From: JAJTFW01 sp031421935
GTDB taxonomy: Bacteria; Bacteroidota; Bacteroidia; AKYH767-A; OLB10
Assembly: GCA_031421935.1 (NCBI GenBank)
Contig: JANOPQ010000247.1
Span: 1-16,588 of the forward strand
Direction: 5' to 3'
Length of the DNA stretch: 16,588 nucleotides
This document shows, in pieces, positions 8,642-16,588 of the stretch. The translations under genes and the position numbers were made by a program. The notes below the pieces were generated by a model that ran no database searches, was not told the origin of the DNA, and worked only from the letters and a program-made list of their open reading frames with translations. The stretch's first letter is position 1; each line of letters begins with the position of its first letter.

Positions 8642-8694
8642 ATTCGCATTTTTCGCATGTCGTGTTCATTCGCATTTCGTGTTCATTCGCATTT
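8642..8694. repeat. 17-base tandem repeat with decayed upstream copies
   Basis: CGTGTTCATTCGCATTT occurs twice head to tail and without mismatch at 8661-8677 and 8678-8694. Partial relatives precede it: ATTCGCATTT at 8642-8651 and TTCGCATGT at 8652-8660. A CG at 8695-8696 begins what could be a further truncated unit. Together with the CGGAT block it fills much of the 211-base gap 8509-8719, which otherwise holds no gene that I can see. The repeats lie between two 3' ends, so a role in transcription ending or mRNA 3' processing is conceivable but not shown. Confidence 0.65.
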
Positions 8695-8719
8695 CGCGTA
8701 CCCGATAATTCGTAACCTA

Positions 8720-10252
8720 CTAGAATTTAAGAACCTTCCCCTGCACTTTATCCTGCTCAGTTGTAAGAGAAACAATATAAACTCCACTCGCAATTCCATT
8801 CATCGCAACCTCCCCCGTAAAATACCCTCCCGCTATCACATCCACTTTCCTTTCATAAACCACTCTCCCCTCCACATCAAACAACCTTAACACCCCGCTC
8901 TTACCTTTTAACTTCGCCGCATTCACATGAATCATATTCCACTCGGGATTATACCAGGCTTGAAAGAACACATCATTATTTTCATCATTTTCGGCGTGGC
9001 CTACCGTTAGCGTATCGCACGGACTCCCCACCCATGCGCCCAACTCGTAATCGGGATTGTTGGGCAGACCGTAATAGGTTCGGGCACCACCCAAGTAAAA
9101 ACTAAACGGTTGAAAATCGCAGGCGAGGCCGAGAGAATCGGGTTGGTTGATGACGCTGAGGTTGGAGTTGTAGGCATTAAATAAATTAGGAGGGTATGGG
9201 AAGGAAGAACCAGTGCTATCGTATAAACAACTTATATAAATTTTACCATCTGGTCCTAATTCCATCCCATGGTTCTCTGCAGGAATAGGAAATGAATCAA
9301 TCAAAATTCTTGAGCTAGATATATTTGTAGCATTCAAATCAAATTGATATAATTTACCAGCTTTGGAATAGACTTCTTGACTAGAATTAACATATAATTT
9401 GCTCCCATCTGGTGAAAACACGACGCTAGAGTAAAATTTAGCTGGTATTCCGACATTAGCTTCTAATAATATTTCATTTGAAAATTGACCAGTACATCTA
9501 TTAAAATCAAACAATCCCAAATAATTTGCCCAACCACATAATGCTAATTTGCTTCCATCTCCATTAAAACTCATGTCACCTGCCCCATTATATTGTTGAA
9601 AGCCGACATATTGAATTACTGGCGAATTTATCCCATTGGAATCTACTAAATAAACCCTAAATTCATTATTCGGATTTTGATGCATAACATTCCACCTCCG
9701 AGTAATCAACCACCAATCTTTTCCATTGCCATGACGAACAGCAGTAAGCATATCTTGAATCGGATGATCAATATAACGCACATTTTTTTGAACTACCTGC
9801 CCAAGTCCGCCTTGCAATTTCATATCAACTATACTATACCATAATCCAGTATCAGGTACATTTACACCTGCAACAAACACGTAAAAAGTACTATCTAAAA
9901 TTGATTTAGGTAAAATTAACATATCGTGGTACCAGCCAACTCCGGCAACGGTGTCTCCATTAGTTAATTTTAAATTTGATTTATTAAAAAGTGTACCTTT
10001 TTTCGTTAAAGCATTAAAATAATTTGTAGAATTTGAAGTTGCCCCATAAAAAATCAAATCACCGTTTACATCAGAAATACTTGCTGTACCACGAAGAAAA
10101 CCTGTTCCACATTTAAATGTACTTATGGTAGGGTTAAACCTAATACCAGCACTATCGCCAAAACACCAATTATTGTTAGTGTACTGAGCCTTTAAGCCAG
10201 TCACATTAAAAATTATTAATGCTATCATTAATTTTACGGTCGTCACATTCAT
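8720..10252 (-). CDS. T9SS-secreted beta-propeller-like protein with type A sorting domain
   Basis: The product has 510 residues. The ATG at 10252 is chosen because it gives a proper signal peptide (MNVTTVKLMIALIIFNVTGL, then KAQ) and lies 2 bases after the stop of the upstream gene; an in-frame TTG at 10270 would lie inside that gene. Mature residues begin with NNWCFGDSAGIRFNP, an opening I associate with secreted Bacteroidota proteins. Propeller-type strands with Asp-Gly turns recur: SFNGDGSKLALCG (228-240), FSPDGSKLYVNS (279-290) and LGPDGKIYISC (332-342). Residues about 430-510 form the C-terminal sorting domain: WYNPEWNMIHV, VLRLFDVEGRVVYE, GIASGVYIVSL and final KVLKF. The usual PNP motif is weakened to YNPEWN. 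It should cross the outer membrane by T9SS and stay on the surface or be released. No catalytic residues are recognised. GC content rises sharply in the last 460 bases. Confidence 0.88.
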   Translation of the reverse strand: MNVTTVKLMIALIIFNVTGLKAQYTNNNWCFGDSAGIRFNPTISTFKCGTGFLRGTASISDVNGDLIFYGATSNSTNYFNALTKKGTLFNKSNLKLTNGDTVAGVGWYHDMLILPKSILDSTFYVFVAGVNVPDTGLWYSIVDMKLQGGLGQVVQKNVRYIDHPIQDMLTAVRHGNGKDWWLITRRWNVMHQNPNNEFRVYLVDSNGINSPVIQYVGFQQYNGAGDMSFNGDGSKLALCGWANYLGLFDFNRCTGQFSNEILLEANVGIPAKFYSSVVFSPDGSKLYVNSSQEVYSKAGKLYQFDLNATNISSSRILIDSFPIPAENHGMELGPDGKIYISCLYDSTGSSFPYPPNLFNAYNSNLSVINQPDSLGLACDFQPFSFYLGGARTYYGLPNNPDYELGAWVGSPCDTLTVGHAENDENNDVFFQAWYNPEWNMIHVNAAKLKGKSGVLRLFDVEGRVVYERKVDVIAGGYFTGEVAMNGIASGVYIVSLTTEQDKVQGKVLKF

Positions 10253-10254
10253 AG

Positions 10255-13200
10255 CTATTTTACAATACAAAATCCGATAGGTTTACATTTTGAAGTGGCA
10301 TTTATAATTTCAAAAATATAATAGCCTCCGTTTAATTCCTTTATATCAATTATTCCATCTGAACAATTTCCTGTTGTAACTAAGCGCATACTCATATCAT
10401 AAATTTGAAATTGAAAATTACTTTTATTAATTTGAAGGTATTCCTTTGTAGGATTTGGCCATAATTTCAATTCATTTAAATCAATTGCTTCTTTTGTAAA
10501 ATACATTCGACTACTGCTTGCAAAAAAATCCTCTCGCTCTAATCGAAGTTTTCCTCTAGCTATTTTAACTGCTAACCCACCCTCTAAAGTATGTAAACTA
10601 GCAATCTCGAGTAACAAACTTGTATCGCTGCTATTAAGGTCACGATTTTCCAGTTCTGCATCTAGGATAGTAGACAATACTTGCTCCAAATAGTTTTGAT
10701 GGTCATTGGAATCAACAAGATTTTCTAATAATTCATTGGCATTTATCCAATTTTTTAAATTACAAAACTGAAGCACAGAATCATATTTACCAATATTGGA
10801 GACAACCAATTCACCATATAAATCTTCATACATTTCGTCATCTTCATAACCAGTACTAATACGACCTGTATCTGCAATTAAATATCTATAGGCAGCATCT
10901 TTCCGTAAATATTCAAACTGCTCAGCAAAATCGCCTTCATAACGCGCTGTGTCAGCTGCTACCGGCGCAAACCCAGCACTTCTTGCAGTTGAAGTAGGTC
11001 CGAAATTAGAACATTCTCCAATTAAATAGTTGGGTTGATTACCAAAGGGAGTAATATATGACGGATTTACATCACCAAATTTAATTGGAGAAAGGTTGTT
11101 ATAGAATTTGGGATCTGAATGGTGAAACCAGTTGATGGGTAAAGTTAAAAATCCTTCAACACGATCATTAAGATCATGTACCCACGCATTATCAAGACCA
11201 CCTCCAGGTACACCTTGAAAACCACCAATAAATGCTGGTGCACCATCTCCCAAACTTATTCCTAAATCGTAGGCGCTCATCAGATTCTCAATCAAAGTTA
11301 CAAAATCGTTGTTACCTACAAAATTCATTGAGTGTCCTAGGTTAAAGAGGCTATTACACTTAATAACTGGCATACTTGAAGCATCTGCTCTAATTCCAAC
11401 TAAATCATTTTCCAAATCTACAACATAAGTATCATTAGAAATTAAATTCTCTGAAATTTCACAATCGTTGGCATTCTCAAGCCTAATACCTCTAAACACG
11501 TTGGATGGAGTAGAAGATAAATGAAAATAAATATTGTTTCTGTATAATTTTGTGCCTCCTATATTTCCAATATGAATTCCAATTCTTGGTTGATGGTTGG
11601 TGTTGGATTCATACCCAATGTCGTTATAATCGATTAAAGCTTTATTGATTTTCAAAATTGGAGTTGCTGATGTTAGTACAATAGCAGCACCTGCAAAATT
11701 GTTCGTTAAAGTATTTCGTCCATCTCCAAAAATATTATTCGTAATATGTATTGAGGATTCATTTGTCATATCAAAAATGTCGATCCCTCTATTATAATCA
11801 AAGAACTTATTTTCATCATCAATTGTAATTTTGTTTTTTGTGATTCCTTCAATATTTATGCAAGAATTGGTTATTGCATTGCTGGTAGAAGCACCATTAT
11901 TTGAGCCAAAACTATTTTTCAATATAGTATAGTTTTCTTCTCCAAAGCCATAAATACCATATACGCAATTCGTAAAAAAGTTTGATATAAGGTTCGTGCT
12001 TTTTCCTACTACTAATTCACGATCCCAAAAAAGGTTATCACTATTTTGAAATATTGCAGTACCATATGAAGGAATTGATGAAATTCCAGTTGGAATAAAA
12101 ATATCATCAAAATCATTATTCCAAATTTCTGCTCCACTATTTTGCAATACTATTCCATAAATCGATTTGTTGAAAAAGTTAGTTAGCGTACTGCTGCCAG
12201 ATTTCCCAATTATAATGTTTTCAACATCATTTAACTCGATTGCAGCGAATTTTTGATCAGCATCATGAGGTGCTAATAATACACCACCATTGCTTGAGAA
12301 AGTACACCCATAAATGCTATAGTCATCGTTGCTTTGTAAATTATTTGTGATTTTAAGTGAATATTTATCGATAATTATATCCTTAAAATTATCAAAGAAC
12401 AAGCAATTTACTAAACTATAATTTGTATTCCTTGCCAAATAAAGTGCTGAGTCCGCATTTTCAATAATACAATCAGTTAATGTTACTCTTGAAGTATTAT
12501 TTATTCCTTTGTTCTCTGCTCTTATACCTCTCCACATCACAGTAGAACATGTACTAAGTGTGCAATTTACTAAAGTTAAATTCATCCCATTCATTACATT
12601 AATCCATGCTCCTTCTCCCATGGATATATCAAAATTTTCTAATGTTAAATCCATTCCATCTAAATTTGGCGTCGAAGAATTCGGATCATCAACATTACTA
12701 CTAATTCTAAATTCTCCTTCAATAAAGAGCTTTGGCCTATTAATTCCATTACCAACAATAGTAACAGCTTCAAAATCCGGACTACTAGAAGTATAATTTA
12801 AGGAACAACCAGGGCAATTACCTGTAGTGATGGCGTCTTCCAAATTACCGGCGTGATTATAATAATCGTATTGTAACGTAATTGGATCAGCAATTCCAAT
12901 AGGAGCAATTCCAATTTCTGTTGTTGCATTTATACTACAACAATTATGAGTGTTTACAATAATCTCTCGTGTTGCTTGGCAAGTACCATCAAAATCCAAT
13001 TCTAACGAATACGTTGTTTGCCCCAGTGGAGGAGTAGTAACTAAAGTTTCATCGGTTGAGTTTCCTGTGCCAGGTATCCAAGTCCAATTTGGGGTAATAG
13101 TTGTTCCAGTAAATTCAAATTCTGGTATAATTTCAATTTCAGTACCGTAACAAACATTTATTTCATTTCCTAAAGTAAAATTAGAAAAGGGTACTACGAT

Positions 13201-16200
13201 CTCCACACTTTCACTCTTCCAACATTGACCATCTGAAACATAAACTTCATAAGTAGTTGTTTTTTCAGGGGCAACATAAATTGTACTACATAAAGGTGTA
13301 TTGGAACATAAACTAGATACCATTCCGGAATCTAATAATGAAGGTGTCCAGAGATAAGAATAAGGTAAAGTATTAGAGCCATTGTTAATAACATTAAAAT
13401 TTGCTACAAGCTGAATTGGTGTAGCGCCAGGACAATAATCCGTACTACTTGGAGTTATTTGCAAATTAGAAATATCATCCTCTTGAACTGTAATATCTAT
13501 TGGATCACAAGCTGAACATGGAGTAATGGTGAAGACTTGAGAAGGGCTAACACTTCCCGCAAGAATTGGATAAATCCAACGATTGCCTATTACTTCAGGA
13601 GTTCCTATTGTTAAAGAACATCCTACGCATGTAGGCAGATCAGATGCTAATGATTGATTGCTTTCTACAACCAACGTAGTGGTACTGCCACTACAAATTA
13701 CATCATCTGTTAACCGTACATTCCGAATAGAACCTGAATTTCCATTCTGCTGAATAACTAACATTGAGAAAGGTGGCATACTAATGTAGGAAGGATTACT
13801 AGTTAACCAAGGGTTGTTATTAATCTCCAATTCTTGTGGTAAATTGGAAGGAGAAGGAATTGCATCGCCAAGAATTACATGAGTATTTAAATTATTTTGG
13901 ATTAATGAGGCACTTAGATTAATTGGGTCTAACCCCTGATAAATTGATTGTACTCCAATATCGTAGTTGTAACTAGATAAATTTAAAATAATTGTTTTTT
14001 GAAAACCATGACCATCTTCAAAAACCCAGCCCATAATATCAACAAAATTAACATTATTACTAAGTATATCGGCATTTGGAAAAGAAAGAGGTGTAGCTTT
14101 AATAGCATGTCGAATAGAATTGGCTACTCCATCTAGTGCAGTACCTAATGCCGATTTCTCTGCTTTACGAGTTGCAGCTCCTGTTTGCGGTAGTCCATGG
14201 CAAGTAAAACCATTAAACGCAATAGGTGACTCAAAAACATTTCCAAACTTTCCTCCAGCAAGCATTGTGTGTGAAATAATTTTTGTTATTTCTGGAGTCT
14301 CTAAATAATTCAAAGCGAGTGAAGCAACTAACAATCCGTGTGCCCATGTACCCGTTCGAATGTCGTTATCATCATCCAAATTGAACTCTGTTATCCAGAT
14401 TTCTTTAGGAATGAAGTTAGAATTAAATTCTTGAATTTTCAAAAACTCCTTGTTCTGCAATTCTTGAACATGATTAAATGACTGCAATAAAAATTCTTCT
14501 ATTCCGCTTGGTGCTAGACTGCCACCACATGGTGCATTAGTTGGAGGTAGATTAATGTAATCATGTAAAGTAATTGCATCAATACTATTTGAAGTTTTCA
14601 ATCGCTCTAAAACTTGATCTAGCCATAGTCTTTTTCTCCCTTTATCATTTTCTTCTGAAATTGCGCCAACAACTGCAATTTTAGTGTTTTGAAATGGAGC
14701 GTAAAATTTAATATCATTTGACCATCTCAAAGCTTTATCCATGTAGTCATTTACAGAAGGAAACACGGTTCTATAGTGTTCTTTTTCTAAATAAAATTCA
14801 TTTCCTAATTCAATATATTCTAGTGGTAAATTACTTTCATTTAAACTGTAAAATGCAGCCATTTCATGGTAAAAAGTTGAAGTTAGCATATTCAGGGCAA
14901 TAATTGGACGAGCACCCATTTTTTCCAAATTCAATTTGACAAATTCATATCCATTTCCTGTTCTATTCATAGGTAGCAAATAAGAATTTTGGTCATAAAA
15001 CCAACCCAGAGGTAGATTTTTTTCATCCATCGGATAATTATTTCTCCAATCCGAATAATTACTTAATGTCCCTGCGGGAATTCTCATTAACGTTACATAT
15101 TTATCACTAATAAATTTCTTGGTATTTATTGAGTTATTATCCCAATCACTTAAATTTTGCCATGATTGTTTGGGAACTCCACTAGTCGTACTCTGAATAA
15201 TATTACTTCCATTAAATCCAAAAATATCTTCTGGAATTGTTCTTTGTTTCGCTGTAATCAGAGTAGGAATTATTGTTTTTACTGGCTTGTTACTTGCTAA
15301 AGTAATTTTTGAATAATTTGAAAGTGTAGTTTTACTCCATAAAGAACCAAGATATGCAGTTCCAAAAATCGTATCTCTACCTTTATCAACCCATTTTGTG
15401 CCATTCCATGAAGCAACTGCTAACCCAACAGTATCAAAGATGCCACAACCTAAACTATCCCAATACAATCTTACTTTAACATTAGAAGTACCGGTTACTC
15501 TTTTTAAATCCCAATATTGGCAGGTTGAAATATAAGATAAGGTTGTATCAGAACTATCATTTTCATTATGGAATTCATTCTTATAAATAACACTATAAGC
15601 ATCTGTACTATTTGATGGTGCTGAGATTTCCAAAGGGTAATGATGTCCTTCATCTCCCACCGGAAAAACAAAAGCGCTATTCCCAATTTTCTTTACCGTA
15701 CCATCAACAAAACTTACGCTACTGGCACCAGTTGTGGTAGCAGTTGCTTTTAATGTAATAATAGTGTCAGTATAAATGATGCCACTGGTGAGTTGTAATA
15801 AACTATCGATGGTGATGGGCTGGTTTAATGTTACATGGCCAGTTGTTTTATCTACAATTATTTTATTGAAAACTAAAGTACTAGTACCACCACCAAAAAT
15901 TTGATCTTCGCTTCCTGTAAATTTAAAGGTTCCACCATTCGTGCTAAATGTAACTGCATTGCCATTTGCAATTACATTACCATTATACGTGTTAACACCG
16001 CCACTTGCTGCTTGAATGGGTCCACTTCCCGCGTTGAAATAAACATCCTTATTGTACACATCTCCACTTTGGCTGGCTAATTTAAGAATGGCAGTACCTG
16101 TGTTTCCATTGGTAATCGTGGCTACACCATGATAAGTATTCCCTCCTTCCCAAGTATTGGCTAAGGTGTGTCCTGTTTTGGTGAGTGAAGTACTATCACC

Positions 16201-16588
16201 AAAGATTGTTGATTTAACAACTAGGTTTGGTGCTGTAAAATTTACCTTTCCGCCAAAGGAATTTGAATATACATTAAAAAGAACACTACCACTAGCCGTA
16301 ATGCTATTTTTACTGGTGGCGGACTGCATAATATTTTTAAACTGAATAGTTCCTGCGCTAATTCCTGTGCTTCCTGTAACTAAACAAGCGCTATCGCCAA
16401 GAATTGATGCACCGTAAGTTCCGTTTGCAAAAGTGATTCCGCCATTTCCTGTGCTATTTACATAGATAGTATCATTAAAATAACTGGTATCGCCATAAGC
16501 CATTTGAACTGAATAGCCCCCACTATTGTATAAATAGAGCTTTCCGTTAAAGGTATCACCACTCGTTTCACCCATTCTTAAATAAACG
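10255..16588 (-). CDS. Giant T9SS surface protein with embedded clan GH-A glycosidase-like domain (5' end cut by window edge)
   Basis: The frame is open to the right edge (codons VYLR precede the first Met at 16575), so the true start lies outside; at least 2110 residues are encoded. Numbering is from that Met. Residues 1-430 are beta-rich adhesin-like repeats with Gly/Asn/Thr strands (GDTFNG, GGNTYHG, VNFTAPNLVV). Residues about 438-945 read as a TIM barrel: LMRIPAGTLSNYSDW (498 on), LEYIELGNEFY with acid/base candidate E593, ITLHDY (H671), and EIWITEFN with nucleophile candidate E730. Residues about 955-1210 hold Cys-containing Ig/PKD-like domains (VICSGSTTTL, DYCPGATPIQL, NVCYGTEIEI). Residues about 1255-1850 are a right-handed beta-helix with many short Asn-turn strands. 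A helical region (1870-2025) precedes the sorting domain (2034-2106; LKLWPNPTKEYLQI). It is probably a surface-bound glycan-binding and perhaps glycan-cleaving protein. It lies 2 bases upstream of the propeller gene and is co-transcribed with it. Confidence 0.9.
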   Translation of the reverse strand, partial: VYLRMGETSGDTFNGKLYLYNSGGYSVQMAYGDTSYFNDTIYVNSTGNGGITFANGTYGASILGDSACLVTGSTGISAGTIQFKNIMQSATSKNSITASGSVLFNVYSNSFGGKVNFTAPNLVVKSTIFGDSTSLTKTGHTLANTWEGGNTYHGVATITNGNTGTAILKLASQSGDVYNKDVYFNAGSGPIQAASGGVNTYNGNVIANGNAVTFSTNGGTFKFTGSEDQIFGGGTSTLVFNKIIVDKTTGHVTLNQPITIDSLLQLTSGIIYTDTIITLKATATTTGASSVSFVDGTVKKIGNSAFVFPVGDEGHHYPLEISAPSNSTDAYSVIYKNEFHNENDSSDTTLSYISTCQYWDLKRVTGTSNVKVRLYWDSLGCGIFDTVGLAVASWNGTKWVDKGRDTIFGTAYLGSLWSKTTLSNYSKITLASNKPVKTIIPTLITAKQRTIPEDIFGFNGSNIIQSTTSGVPKQSWQNLSDWDNNSINTKKFISDKYVTLMRIPAGTLSNYSDWRNNYPMDEKNLPLGWFYDQNSYLLPMNRTGNGYEFVKLNLEKMGARPIIALNMLTSTFYHEMAAFYSLNESNLPLEYIELGNEFYLEKEHYRTVFPSVNDYMDKALRWSNDIKFYAPFQNTKIAVVGAISEENDKGRKRLWLDQVLERLKTSNSIDAITLHDYINLPPTNAPCGGSLAPSGIEEFLLQSFNHVQELQNKEFLKIQEFNSNFIPKEIWITEFNLDDDNDIRTGTWAHGLLVASLALNYLETPEITKIISHTMLAGGKFGNVFESPIAFNGFTCHGLPQTGAATRKAEKSALGTALDGVANSIRHAIKATPLSFPNADILSNNVNFVDIMGWVFEDGHGFQKTIILNLSSYNYDIGVQSIYQGLDPINLSASLIQNNLNTHVILGDAIPSPSNLPQELEINNNPWLTSNPSYISMPPFSMLVIQQNGNSGSIRNVRLTDDVICSGSTTTLVVESNQSLASDLPTCVGCSLTIGTPEVIGNRWIYPILAGSVSPSQVFTITPCSACDPIDITVQEDDISNLQITPSSTDYCPGATPIQLVANFNVINNGSNTLPYSYLWTPSLLDSGMVSSLCSNTPLCSTIYVAPEKTTTYEVYVSDGQCWKSESVEIVVPFSNFTLGNEINVCYGTEIEIIPEFEFTGTTITPNWTWIPGTGNSTDETLVTTPPLGQTTYSLELDFDGTCQATREIIVNTHNCCSINATTEIGIAPIGIADPITLQYDYYNHAGNLEDAITTGNCPGCSLNYTSSSPDFEAVTIVGNGINRPKLFIEGEFRISSNVDDPNSSTPNLDGMDLTLENFDISMGEGAWINVMNGMNLTLVNCTLSTCSTVMWRGIRAENKGINNTSRVTLTDCIIENADSALYLARNTNYSLVNCLFFDNFKDIIIDKYSLKITNNLQSNDDYSIYGCTFSSNGGVLLAPHDADQKFAAIELNDVENIIIGKSGSSTLTNFFNKSIYGIVLQNSGAEIWNNDFDDIFIPTGISSIPSYGTAIFQNSDNLFWDRELVVGKSTNLISNFFTNCVYGIYGFGEENYTILKNSFGSNNGASTSNAITNSCINIEGITKNKITIDDENKFFDYNRGIDIFDMTNESSIHITNNIFGDGRNTLTNNFAGAAIVLTSATPILKINKALIDYNDIGYESNTNHQPRIGIHIGNIGGTKLYRNNIYFHLSSTPSNVFRGIRLENANDCEISENLISNDTYVVDLENDLVGIRADASSMPVIKCNSLFNLGHSMNFVGNNDFVTLIENLMSAYDLGISLGDGAPAFIGGFQGVPGGGLDNAWVHDLNDRVEGFLTLPINWFHHSDPKFYNNLSPIKFGDVNPSYITPFGNQPNYLIGECSNFGPTSTARSAGFAPVAADTARYEGDFAEQFEYLRKDAAYRYLIADTGRISTGYEDDEMYEDLYGELVVSNIGKYDSVLQFCNLKNWINANELLENLVDSNDHQNYLEQVLSTILDAELENRDLNSSDTSLLLEIASLHTLEGGLAVKIARGKLRLEREDFFASSSRMYFTKEAIDLNELKLWPNPTKEYLQINKSNFQFQIYDMSMRLVTTGNCSDGIIDIKELNGGYYIFEIINATSKCKPIGFCIVK

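Noticed and set aside
8642..8694. CRISPR array
   Set aside because: The 17-base units are directly adjacent with no spacers, and no cas gene is present.
10253..10270. TTG start for the propeller gene at 10270
   Set aside because: It would overlap the upstream gene and put six residues before a good signal peptide; the ATG at 10252 is preferred.
16573..16575. ATG at 16575 as the start of the giant protein
   Set aside because: The frame stays open upstream to the window edge, there is no signal peptide after this Met, and it falls inside an adhesin-like repeat.

Overview
The window looks like a chromosomal segment of a Bacteroidota bacterium, moderately AT-rich. The main evidence is two proteins with C-terminal sorting domains of the type IX secretion system (T9SS), which is restricted to this phylum and its relatives. 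Supporting evidence is the lack of clear Shine-Dalgarno sites, A-rich leaders, a promoter-like box resembling the Bacteroidota -7 element, and exported amidohydrolase pairs of a Bacteroidota style. I cannot name a genus.

Layout. (1) 1-4171, minus strand: a two-gene operon of exported amidohydrolase-like proteins. The upstream gene is a 1009-residue tandem of two amidohydrolase domains. The downstream gene is a single-domain relative cut by the left window edge. Of the three domains, only the second half of the long protein keeps the metal-binding HxH motif. (2) 4268-5767, plus strand: a divergent cytoplasmic helical protein with TPR-like stretches and no recognised function. (3) 5871-8508, plus strand: a three-gene ABC importer (lipoprotein, permease, ATPase) of the COG2984/COG4120/COG1101 type, the same type as the tryptophan importers called TrpXYZ. 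Permease and ATPase overlap by 4 bases. (4) 8509-8719: a 211-base gap between converging genes with no gene, but with two kinds of short repeat. (5) 8720-16588, minus strand: a two-gene operon of T9SS cargo proteins 2 bases apart. The first gene runs off the right edge and encodes at least 2110 residues: adhesin-like beta repeats, an embedded TIM-barrel domain resembling clan GH-A glycosidases with both catalytic Glu positions present, Ig/PKD-like Cys-rich domains, a long right-handed beta-helix, a helical linker and a sorting domain. The second is a 510-residue beta-propeller-like protein with its own sorting domain.

How the parts fit: the amidohydrolases and the T9SS proteins act outside the inner membrane, and the ABC importer brings in a small organic solute. 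Nothing in the sequence ties the modules into one pathway, so I treat them as neighbouring units. The most notable items are the glycosidase-like barrel inside a giant surface protein, the loss of metal ligands in two of three amidohydrolase domains, an abrupt GC shift inside the 510-residue gene, and the intergenic repeats.
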